Positions 56,942-64,000 of a stretch of DNA of 64,000 nucleotides are shown here, in pieces. Below the pieces are notes generated by a model that did no database searches, was not told the DNA's origin, and was given only the letters and a program-made list of their open reading frames with translations. The DNA lies in assembly GCF_900101395.1 (NCBI RefSeq), contig NZ_FMZO01000003.1, forward strand, positions 438,436 to 502,435, in the 5' to 3' direction. A program made the position numbers and the translations under genes. This stretch comes from Niabella drilacis (lineage in GTDB: Bacteria; Bacteroidota; Bacteroidia; Chitinophagales; Chitinophagaceae). Numbering within the stretch: the first letter of the stretch is position 1; each line of letters starts with the position of its first letter.

Positions 56942-57547
56942 TTATTTACCCGTCATCATTTTCCTGAGATTCAGCAGCCCATACCGCATCCGGCCCAATG
57001 CCGTATTAATACTGCACCCGGTCATGTCGGCAATCTCCTTAAAACTCAGGTTGGCAAAGTGGCGGAGGATAATAACCTCGCGCTGCTCTTCCGGCAACTG
57101 CTCCAGCATATCCTGGGCCTTGCCAATGTTCTGGACGGTGATGATCTTTTCTTCTACATTCTGATCAGAGGAGTTGATCGTATCCAGCACCTCGTGGTCC
57201 ACACTGTTTTTTGTAAACGGGATCCGCTTCAGCTTTCTGAAATAGTCTACACAAAGATTGTGGGCAATACGCATGGCCCAGGGCAAAAACTTACCCTCTT
57301 CCTTGTATTTCCCGTTCTTTAATGTCTCGATGATCTTTATGAAAACGTCCTGACAGATATCTTCTGCGTGATATTTATCCTTTACGAGGAACAATATGGT
57401 ACTGAACAATTTTTCCTGGTAGCGGTTCAGCAATGAATCCAGCGCAGGCGTATGTCCTTTTGAAAATAAATTTATGAGCTCGTTATCAGTCTTCTTTAAG
57501 TAAGTTATCATCCGTTGTTCAATTGTTGCAGCAATTGCTTCCTGCAT
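56942..57547 (-). CDS. ECF-type RNA polymerase sigma factor
   Basis: A 201-residue sigma-70 family protein. Region 2 is at about 40-105 (LNRYQEKLFSTILFLVKDKYHAEDICQDVFIKIIETL, then GKFLPWAMRIAHNLCVDYFRK) and region 4 at about 145-197 (LEQLPEEQREVIILRHFANLSFKEIADMTGCSINTALGRMRYGLLNLR). No anti-sigma gene is adjacent, so it may act without one, as is known for similar single sigma factors in Bacteroidota. The N-terminus is uncertain: Met13 at 57511 (MITYLKKTDNELINLF) is a plausible alternative start. It is divergent from uvrA, with an AT-rich palindrome in between. Confidence 0.92.
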   Translation of the reverse strand: MQEAIAATIEQRMITYLKKTDNELINLFSKGHTPALDSLLNRYQEKLFSTILFLVKDKYHAEDICQDVFIKIIETLKNGKYKEEGKFLPWAMRIAHNLCVDYFRKLKRIPFTKNSVDHEVLDTINSSDQNVEEKIITVQNIGKAQDMLEQLPEEQREVIILRHFANLSFKEIADMTGCSINTALGRMRYGLLNLRKMMTGK

Positions 57548-57695
57548 TTTAGATTAAAACTTATTTCAATAACCTCCGAATTTACCCCCTTTACAATCTT
57601 CTTTTACACTTTCTGGGTAAACGAGTGTTGCGAAAATAGGAGTTTCAACGTTTATGGGCCGCGCTTGCCGGCAGAAATTGCCCCCAAAACCTTCA

Positions 57696-57725
57696 AAATA
57701 ATGTTAAAGTTTTTTAACATTATTT
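57696..57725. promoter_or_regulatory. Perfect 13-bp AT-rich palindrome between sigma and uvrA
   Basis: AAATAATGTTAAA (57696-57708) pairs exactly with TTTAACATTATTT (57713-57725) around the loop GTTT. It lies in the divergent promoter region, 150 bp before each start, so it may be an operator or a cruciform-forming site. The rest of the 57548-57875 spacer shows nothing else apart from the uvrA -7 element. Confidence 0.55.
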
Positions 57726-57844
57726 GTAATTCATTGATAAACAGTATTGTATATGGATTGTTAAAGAGGCGGAAGCATTTCCACAGCCGGGCTAAAATAT
57801 CCGGGTCCTTAAAAAAGGGGCGCCGTTTTCAGGTATTTAAGGAC

Positions 57845-57852
57845 TAAATTTG
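57845..57852 (+). promoter_or_regulatory. -7 element of uvrA
   Basis: TAAATTTG is an exact TAnnTTTG match, 23 bp before the uvrA start. A GTTTTC at 57825-57830 is only a poor -33 box. Confidence 0.55.
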
Positions 57853-57875
57853 TGCCCTCTTAAATTGTAAATGGA

Positions 57876-60737
57876 ATGGCGAAGGCAAAAACCGTGGAAA
57901 AGAAAGATGAGATTTTCGTGAAAGGCGCCCGGGTACATAACCTGAAAAATGTAACAGTAGGGTTTCCCAGGAACCAGTTTATTGTGGTAACAGGCGTGTC
58001 GGGGTCCGGGAAGTCTTCCCTCACCATCGATACCCTGTATGCTGAAGGCCAGCGCCGCTATGCAGAAAGCCTGAGTGCCTATGCCCGCCAGTTCCTGAAC
58101 CGCATGAACAAGCCGGATGTGGATTATATAAAAAACCTGTGCCCGGCTATCGCTATCGAGCAAAAGGTCATTACCCGGACGCCGAGGAGCACGGTGGGCA
58201 CCATGACGGAGATTTATGACTATCTCCGGTTGCTTTTTGCCCGGGCGGGTACCACGATTTCTCCCGTTTCGGGGAAGGAAGTAAAAAAAGACGATGTGTC
58301 CGATGTGATCGCTGCCATTGAGCAACTGGAAGCCGGCAGCAAGGTGTTTATACTGGTCCCGTTCAAATTGCACTCCAACCGGAATATACGGGAGGAACTG
58401 AATATATTGCTGCAAAAAGGATTTACAAGGATTGCGGCGGGCGAAGGTTCCAGGGAAGCCGCGTTGGAGATCCTGGATGTTGAAGAGCTGCTGGAGCAGG
58501 AAGATGCCGCCCTGGCAAAATTGCTGGGAGCCTCAAAGGCAGGCACAAAAAGCCGGTCCGTGGCACAGGTATTCATATTGATTGACCGGATCATTGCACG
58601 TGAGCTGGATGAGGACGACCGCCACCGCCTGGGAGATTCGATCGGCACTGCTTTTTATGAAGGGGAGGGCACCGTGTTTGTACAAACGATCACCCCCGCT
58701 GGTAAGGTTCAACTGCATGATTTTAATAACCGTTTTGAACTGGACGGGATCGTATTTGAAGAGCCCAGTCCCAACCTGTTCTCTTTCAATAACCCGCTGG
58801 GCGCCTGCCCTACCTGTGAGGGCTTTAGCCTGGTGCTGGGCATTGATGCCGACCTGGTGATCCCCGATAAACGGCTGAGTGTTTTTGAAGGCGCCGTGGC
58901 ACCCTGGAAGGGCGAAAAGCTGGGGAAATGGAAAGACCGCTTTATAAAGGCTGCTGCTAAATACGATTTTCCTGTTCACAAACCGGTAGCAGACCTTACA
59001 AAAGAACAATATGCGCTTTTGTGGAAGGGCAGCGGCTCTGTTTATGGTGTGGATGATTTTTTTAAAGAGGTGGAGCAAAACCTTTATAAAGTACAGTACC
59101 GCGTGTTATTGAGCCGTTACCGGGGACGTACTACCTGCCCGGATTGTGACGGATACCGGCTGCGCAAAGAGGCCCTTTATGTAAAAGTAGGCGACAAAAA
59201 TATTGGAGAACTGGGAGCCATGCCCGCGAGGGATCTGAAAACCTGGTTTGAAAAACTGAAACTGCCGGCGCATAAAGCCGCCATTGCCAAACGGATCCTG
59301 CTCGAGATCACCAACCGCCTGGATACCCTGTTAAAAGTGGGATTGGGTTACCTGACCATGAGCCGTGTTGCCAATACGCTCAGCGGTGGTGAAAGCCAGC
59401 GGATACAGCTTACCCGGAGCCTGGGAAGTAACCTGACCAATTCCTTATACATACTGGATGAACCGTCAATAGGATTACACTCACGGGATACCGATAACCT
59501 GATCAAAGTGCTGAAAGAACTGCGTGACCTCAACAATACAGTAGTAGTAGTGGAGCATGATGATATGGTGATGCGCCATGCAGATCATATTATCGATATG
59601 GGGCCGCTTGCAGCACACCTGGGTGGAGAAGTGGTTGCGGCAGGTACTTATAAAGAGCTGCTGAAAGATAAGGACAGCCTTACGGGAAAATACCTGAGTG
59701 GTACTTTTTCTATTGATCCGCCGGCAACAATCCGTAAGTGGACCCGCTTCATAAAGGTGGAAGGTGCACGGCAACATAACCTGAAAGATATTACCGTTAC
59801 CTTTCCGCTCAATGTGCTGGCGGTGGTAAGCGGCGTGAGCGGCAGTGGAAAAACAACGCTGATAAAACAGATCCTGTACCCTGCCCTGCAAAAGATCAAA
59901 GGCGAGCTGGTGGTTTCGGGAGACAAGATCGGTTTTCATAAAGCGATCACGGGTGATGTAGACAGTGTGCAGCAGATAGAAATGGTGGATCAGAACCCGA
60001 TCGGTAAATCATCAAGGAGCAACCCGGTAACCTATATAAAGGCCTATGATGAAATACGCGATCTGTTTGCCAAACAGCCGCTAAGCAAAATGCGGGGCTT
60101 TCAACCGAAACACTTTTCCTTTAATGTGGACGGGGGCCGCTGCGATACCTGTAAAGGAGAAGGCGAACAGATCGTGGAAATGCAATTCCTGGCAGATGTG
60201 CACCTGCTTTGCGAAAGCTGCGGGGGCAAACGCTTTAAAGAAGAGGTACTGGAAGTAAAATACCGCGATAAAAACATTCATGACGTTCTGGAGATGAGCG
60301 TGGATGCATCGCTGGAATTTTTTAAGGACGAGAAGAAGATCCGCGAAGCCATACAGCCGCTGAGTGATGTAGGCCTGGGCTATATAAAACTGGGGCAGTC
60401 CTCTGATACACTTTCCGGTGGTGAAGCACAGCGGGTAAAACTGGCTTCATTCCTGGGGAAGGGAAAAAACAATCATAAGGTACTCTTCATTTTTGACGAG
60501 CCAACAACGGGTTTGCATTTTCATGATATCAAAAAGTTGCTGGCCTCTTTCAATGCGTTGATCGAGCAGGGACATACCGTACTGGTGATTGAGCACAACA
60601 TCGATGTGATCAAAAGTGCCGACTGGCTGATAGAGCTGGGACCTGAAGCGGGCGATGGTGGCGGTGAGCTGGTATATGAAGGTATACCCTCCGGTATAAA
60701 AAAAGTGAAGAATAGTTACACGGGAAAGTATTTGTAA
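57876..60737 (+). CDS. uvrA: Excinuclease ABC subunit A
   Basis: A 953-residue DNA damage sensor of nucleotide excision repair that loads UvrB. There are two ABC ATPase modules. The first Walker A is GVSGSGKSS near residue 45 and the second GVSGSGKTT near residue 653. Signatures are LSGGESQRIQL and LSGGEAQRVKL, and Walker B is YILDEPSIGLH and FIFDEPTTGLH. Zinc-finger cysteines are CPTCEGF with CPDCDGY, and CDTCKGEGEQIVEMQFL with CESCGGKRF. Length is slightly more than that of E. coli UvrA (940). ATG at 57876 is used; the ATG five bases earlier is in another frame. It is a single gene. Confidence 0.97.
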   Translation: MAKAKTVEKKDEIFVKGARVHNLKNVTVGFPRNQFIVVTGVSGSGKSSLTIDTLYAEGQRRYAESLSAYARQFLNRMNKPDVDYIKNLCPAIAIEQKVITRTPRSTVGTMTEIYDYLRLLFARAGTTISPVSGKEVKKDDVSDVIAAIEQLEAGSKVFILVPFKLHSNRNIREELNILLQKGFTRIAAGEGSREAALEILDVEELLEQEDAALAKLLGASKAGTKSRSVAQVFILIDRIIARELDEDDRHRLGDSIGTAFYEGEGTVFVQTITPAGKVQLHDFNNRFELDGIVFEEPSPNLFSFNNPLGACPTCEGFSLVLGIDADLVIPDKRLSVFEGAVAPWKGEKLGKWKDRFIKAAAKYDFPVHKPVADLTKEQYALLWKGSGSVYGVDDFFKEVEQNLYKVQYRVLLSRYRGRTTCPDCDGYRLRKEALYVKVGDKNIGELGAMPARDLKTWFEKLKLPAHKAAIAKRILLEITNRLDTLLKVGLGYLTMSRVANTLSGGESQRIQLTRSLGSNLTNSLYILDEPSIGLHSRDTDNLIKVLKELRDLNNTVVVVEHDDMVMRHADHIIDMGPLAAHLGGEVVAAGTYKELLKDKDSLTGKYLSGTFSIDPPATIRKWTRFIKVEGARQHNLKDITVTFPLNVLAVVSGVSGSGKTTLIKQILYPALQKIKGELVVSGDKIGFHKAITGDVDSVQQIEMVDQNPIGKSSRSNPVTYIKAYDEIRDLFAKQPLSKMRGFQPKHFSFNVDGGRCDTCKGEGEQIVEMQFLADVHLLCESCGGKRFKEEVLEVKYRDKNIHDVLEMSVDASLEFFKDEKKIREAIQPLSDVGLGYIKLGQSSDTLSGGEAQRVKLASFLGKGKNNHKVLFIFDEPTTGLHFHDIKKLLASFNALIEQGHTVLVIEHNIDVIKSADWLIELGPEAGDGGGELVYEGIPSGIKKVKNSYTGKYL

Positions 60738-60911
60738 CAGGGGGTACTGCCAAAATGAGAAACTATGTGATCTTGGGGACCGGTGATGATTGCATGTTAT
60801 GGAAACATTCCGTTCTTGTACCGGGTCGTCCTTGTTCTCCAATACCCGCATGCATCAACTTGTTTCCTGCTGCTTTGTGCAGGGTATGTAAACAATAGTG
60901 TAACTTTCCTT

Positions 60912-61406
60912 ATGAATATGAAAAAGATAAATACCACATCCGGCAAATGGGGCTTGCTGTTCTTTCTTGGCGTGGCCTGCAATAACCCTCAGCAGGAAGC
61001 CGCAGCACTCTCCGCAGACTCCTCCGCACATAAGGAAGAGAACCATGTAATGATACCGGCAGCCACTTGTTATACCAGTCAAAGCGGCCGTGACACTTTC
61101 TTTCTCAAAACAGAAGTTTTTCCCAATGTGGTAACGGGCACGCTTTCGTATCATTTTTATGAAAAGGATAAGAACCAGGGAACCATTGAGGGGCGGTTGA
61201 GCGGTGATACGCTGATCGCAGATTATACCTTTGTTTCAGAAGGAAAGAGCTCCCTGCGTGAAGTGGCTTTCCTGCTTGGCGACAGTACTGCTACTGAAGG
61301 CTATGGTCCAATGGAAGAAAAAAACGGGAAACTGGCTTTTAAGAACAGGGACAGCATCAGCTTTACAGGAGGGCGTTTACATAAAACGTCCTGCATAGAA
61401 AACTAG
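60912..61406 (+). CDS. Small lipoprotein of unknown function
   Basis: A 164-residue protein starting MNMKKINTTSGKWG, with the lipobox FFLGVACNNPQQ, so the mature protein is anchored by its Cys. The body has a repeat of beta-strand-like segments (VVTGTLSYHFYEKDKNQGTIEGRLSGDTLIADYTFVSEGKSSLREVAFLLGDSTATEGYG) typical of a small lipocalin-like or copper-resistance-like sandwich in Bacteroidota lipoproteins; I do not name the family. The frame is open to 60783, but only the start at 60912 gives a proper lipoprotein signal. Confidence 0.75.
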   Translation: MNMKKINTTSGKWGLLFFLGVACNNPQQEAAALSADSSAHKEENHVMIPAATCYTSQSGRDTFFLKTEVFPNVVTGTLSYHFYEKDKNQGTIEGRLSGDTLIADYTFVSEGKSSLREVAFLLGDSTATEGYGPMEEKNGKLAFKNRDSISFTGGRLHKTSCIEN

Positions 61407-61415
61407 CATGGCCTT

Positions 61416-64000
61416 TTAATTTTTGGTCTCTTCAAGCTTCAGAGGCTGGTACAATACACCCAGCCCTCCGGCGAGGTTGGTGCCCTGTACAATGATCATA
61501 TAATTGCCTGCACTTTCGGATGTATAAAAGGAGACCCGTGCTTTGCCGTTATGATCGGTAATGACCTCCGGGTTCCAGTATACGGTAGTGCGCAGGTCCG
61601 GCACAACGGTTTTTTCGTCGGGTGTAGTGTAGCGCGGGCTGTAAAATTGTTTTGCCAGCACCGGGGCCACCGGTTTGTACAGGTAAATACCCGGGGTTTT
61701 CTTTAAGAAAGGACCAGAGCCGGACCGGGTGGTGATCTCCACAAATGAAAAATCCCTGGTTGCGGGTCCGGAGTTCATTTGTTCCTCCATAGTTAAGTAC
61801 ATAGAGCGGTAGTTGCTATTATATTTTGAGGTGTTCATGATCTCGATAGCCCGTATATCCTCGGCTGAAAAATATTTTAGGTAGGAGTCTACAAAGAGCT
61901 GGTAGTCGTTCATGCTTCCCCCACCACCTTCCTGGTTGTAGAAAAAATGAAGATCAACCCCGTCGATAATAAACCGCACAATATTGGTATTGATCATATA
62001 AAGCAGCTGCGTGCTTCTGGGAGGTGAACTCAGGCGGAATCCTTTTACCTGTTTGTATAAAACATCCAGCAGGGTTTGTTTGGGTGTTTTATCCAGCGTT
62101 GCTTCACTGACCACCTGGTCGGCACCGCCATTCTTGTTCAGGTTTTTGGAACCGGCGATCGCAGCGGTTGTTTTCACCACTACTTCGTCCAGGAAATCGC
62201 CGTTCTTCCGGATCAGTTTACGGATGTCCATTTGCTTATTAACAAAATGAGCGGTAGCGGTGTCCAGTAAAATATTCTGCTGCGCTATGGCGGTTGAGAT
62301 ATTGGTATAGGAGGGGAATGTGGGTTCGTTTAATTCGATACCGATATTAAAGGCCCGCCCCTTTTTATTAAAAGCCTCGATGACCATGCTGATGCTGTCA
62401 TTGGTAAAATAGGGGAAGTGCTCCAGCGTAAATACGCCCTTATCGTTGGTGGTGGTGTCCATCAGGAACACACCGTTTTTCCCTTCTTTTCCAAATACAG
62501 TCACCTTTGTGCGGGCAAATGGTTTATTAAAAATATTGGTGGCTTTTCCGGTGATCATAAATTCTTTTTCCCTGTCAAATGTAAAGTTTGCGGGCTGCCA
62601 TTCGTAGCGTACCCAGCCCTGGGTAAGCATCAGCGCGTCAACGGCCTGGGGTAGGGGGCTCTGGAAGTAATAATAGGGATCCTCGATGGTTCCTTTCAGG
62701 TCGGAGCTCAGGAGCATATAGCTCAGGATGTTTTCGGATTGCTGGTTGATGTTTACCTGGCTGGTATCGATAACGGCTATGGAAAAGCTTCCGGAGAGGT
62801 GTTGCTTCCCTGCGGTCTGGGCAGTGAGCAGGAGTGAAACGCTGTCTTTTTTTCGGTAGATTTCTTTGTCGGATACCAGCGATAACTGCAGCGGATCCTT
62901 ATGCCAGATAAAGATGGCCCGCTCATTTACGGGGCGCATGAGACTGTCGTAAAGGGTCAGTCTTGCGATACCGGAAGGGATCATCTCTTTGGCAATATGC
63001 AGCCTTATGGGTTTAGACGACAGTGTAACGGAGCCCCGGGCAAATGAGATCCCCGCGGCCGTTGCTGCAAAATAGTATTTCCGTCCATAAAGATCGGGTG
63101 TGCCGTCGATCATTACCCGGATGCTGTCAGAAGCGGGGGCTGCCTGCACCTGCAGCAGTGTGCCGGAGGGTTGCGGGTCGGGCAACGGCACCGGCTTCCC
63201 GTTCTCGGGAAATGCAGTATAATGACTCCCGTTCTTCGGGGTAAACGCCACTACGCCCATACCTCTATGGATCGTTGCGAACTTTGCTACTTCCTGTCCC
63301 TGCGCATCCCGGATAACTCCTTTTGCTTCCATTCCCTTTCCATATACATTGAGTGCTTTAAAGCCCAGGCGTTGTTCTTTGCCGGCAATAAAGCTGCCTC
63401 CTTCCGGCAGGAACTGAAGATCTATGGCAGACTGCCCGGCGGCCTTGACGGGCACCTGTATTTTGAGGTCTTCTTTATCCGCGATCTCAATTACGAGATC
63501 CTTGTTGTCCGGGTTGTTTTTAAGCATTGTATCAATGTATAAATTTCCTTCGCCATCTGTTTGGGTTTGCAAACGAAGCAGGTTCCTGTTTTTTGCGCGG
63601 ATCTTTACCGATATTTTCTTCCGCGCAACAGGGGCGAGGGTGTTAGTGGTTAACCCTGCAGTTAAGGTAATGCGACTGCCCGTAAATTTTACTTCCCGGA
63701 TACGAGCGTTCCATTCATCAGCCCTGGGATTAATGATGGTAAAACGACTTTCATACAGGAGAGAGTCTCCGAAATTGCGCATCCAGCTGGTATAAGCCCG
63801 CAATGTATAGCTGCCCTGTGGAAAATTGTCTGCTGTTAGCGGAATGCTGCTTTGAAAGCGTCCCCAGTAGCAGGGAGCTGCGGTTCTTTTTACTACTTCT
63901 CCGGCATTGTTGATGAGTTCAATATAAGCAATGCCGGTGCTGTCGGTTATAGTATTATTATTGGCCGCAAGGATATAGCCTTTCATCCACATGGTGTCCT
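61416..64000 (-). CDS. Large MG2-like / TonB-plug secreted protein, 5' end outside the window
   Basis: A partial protein; the frame is open to the window edge (codons GAC ACC before the Met at 63992). The visible 860 residues start within a macroglobulin MG2-like domain (TMWMKGYILAANNN), continue with beta-sandwich domains, and include a carboxypeptidase-regulatory-like repeat (KATNIFNKPFARTKVTVFGKEGKNGVFLMDTTTNDKGVFTLEHFPYF). A plug-like domain follows (DEVVVKTTA, then LLDVLYKQVKGFRL, FIIDGVDL and IEIMNTSKY). The C-terminus is YWNPEVITDHNGKARVSFYTSESAGNYMIIVQG. Similar proteins in Bacteroidota combine MG2 and TonB-plug domains without a barrel; their role is unknown. The first part of the protein, expected to hold the signal peptide, is missing here. 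Confidence 0.85.
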   Translation of the reverse strand, partial: DTMWMKGYILAANNNTITDSTGIAYIELINNAGEVVKRTAAPCYWGRFQSSIPLTADNFPQGSYTLRAYTSWMRNFGDSLLYESRFTIINPRADEWNARIREVKFTGSRITLTAGLTTNTLAPVARKKISVKIRAKNRNLLRLQTQTDGEGNLYIDTMLKNNPDNKDLVIEIADKEDLKIQVPVKAAGQSAIDLQFLPEGGSFIAGKEQRLGFKALNVYGKGMEAKGVIRDAQGQEVAKFATIHRGMGVVAFTPKNGSHYTAFPENGKPVPLPDPQPSGTLLQVQAAPASDSIRVMIDGTPDLYGRKYYFAATAAGISFARGSVTLSSKPIRLHIAKEMIPSGIARLTLYDSLMRPVNERAIFIWHKDPLQLSLVSDKEIYRKKDSVSLLLTAQTAGKQHLSGSFSIAVIDTSQVNINQQSENILSYMLLSSDLKGTIEDPYYYFQSPLPQAVDALMLTQGWVRYEWQPANFTFDREKEFMITGKATNIFNKPFARTKVTVFGKEGKNGVFLMDTTTNDKGVFTLEHFPYFTNDSISMVIEAFNKKGRAFNIGIELNEPTFPSYTNISTAIAQQNILLDTATAHFVNKQMDIRKLIRKNGDFLDEVVVKTTAAIAGSKNLNKNGGADQVVSEATLDKTPKQTLLDVLYKQVKGFRLSSPPRSTQLLYMINTNIVRFIIDGVDLHFFYNQEGGGGSMNDYQLFVDSYLKYFSAEDIRAIEIMNTSKYNSNYRSMYLTMEEQMNSGPATRDFSFVEITTRSGSGPFLKKTPGIYLYKPVAPVLAKQFYSPRYTTPDEKTVVPDLRTTVYWNPEVITDHNGKARVSFYTSESAGNYMIIVQGTNLAGGLGVLYQPLKLEETKN

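Overview
The window is a chromosomal segment of a Bacteroidota bacterium, most likely family Chitinophagaceae (a Niabella- or Chitinophaga-like organism). I infer this from the gene content: TonB-dependent receptors with a carboxypeptidase-regulatory N-terminus, many beta-barrel proteins with signal peptides ending in AQ, sugar hydrolases and oxidoreductases with Tat signals, TM2 and DUF2752 proteins, DUF6807 and ThuA proteins, and promoters of the Bacteroidota TTG / TAnnTTTG type. No rRNA, tRNA, CRISPR array, prophage or intact insertion sequence is visible.

Layout. 0.1-5.9 kb: an outer-membrane barrel protein (minus strand), a small unknown gene, then infA-rpmJ-rpsM-rpsK-rpsD-rpoA-rplQ, closed by a strong terminator. 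6.1-8.7 kb: PEP carboxylase. 8.8-17.7 kb: a plant-glycan set, GH78 divergent from GH106-GH127, plus a metallo-beta-lactamase-fold hydrolase. 17.9-19.4 kb: an ECF sigma factor with two membrane or periplasmic partners. 20.1-21.1 kb: the C-terminal half of a split transketolase. 21.3-28.3 kb: the cell-shape genes mreB-mreC-mreD and, after 960 bp of repeats, mrdA (PBP2)-mrdB (RodA). 28.5-31.9 kb: a second ECF sigma factor, a membrane anti-sigma candidate and two tandem paralogous barrel proteins. 31.9-33.8 kb: two secreted proteins. 33.9-38.4 kb: an amino-sugar locus (nagB, nagP-like transporter, nagA, LacI regulator) with a perfect palindromic operator candidate. 38.6-47.8 kb: a TonB receptor, TM2/DUF2752 pair, ClC antiporter, NatAB-like ABC exporter, phospholipase C/S1-P1-type hydrolase and nicotinamidase. 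48.3-50.7 kb: a siderophore receptor. 51.5-56.5 kb: a four-gene operon, Gfo/Idh - Gfo/Idh lipoprotein - DUF6807 - ThuA, probably for oxidised sugars. 56.9-64 kb: a third ECF sigma factor, uvrA, a small lipoprotein and a large MG2/TonB-plug protein cut by the window end.

The least ordinary content is in the intergenic DNA. A 163-bp element with terminal inverted repeats is present twice, almost identical and in opposite orientation (24569-24731 and 47961-48123), and looks like a recently active MITE. A second, older repeat family carries a conserved end (CCTGACGCGCATGC) and occurs at 19.7-20.0, 24.1-24.5 and 42.0-42.1 kb. Phased 7-nt micro-repeats recur in many spacers, including those inside the ribosomal protein operon, where they build long inverted repeats. 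Twin stem-loops with the same TCCT loop lie at 51.27-51.33 kb. I did not find a defence system or another clearly new multi-gene machine. The sigma / duplicated anti-sigma / twin-barrel locus at 28.5-31.9 kb is the best candidate for an uncharacterised regulatory system.
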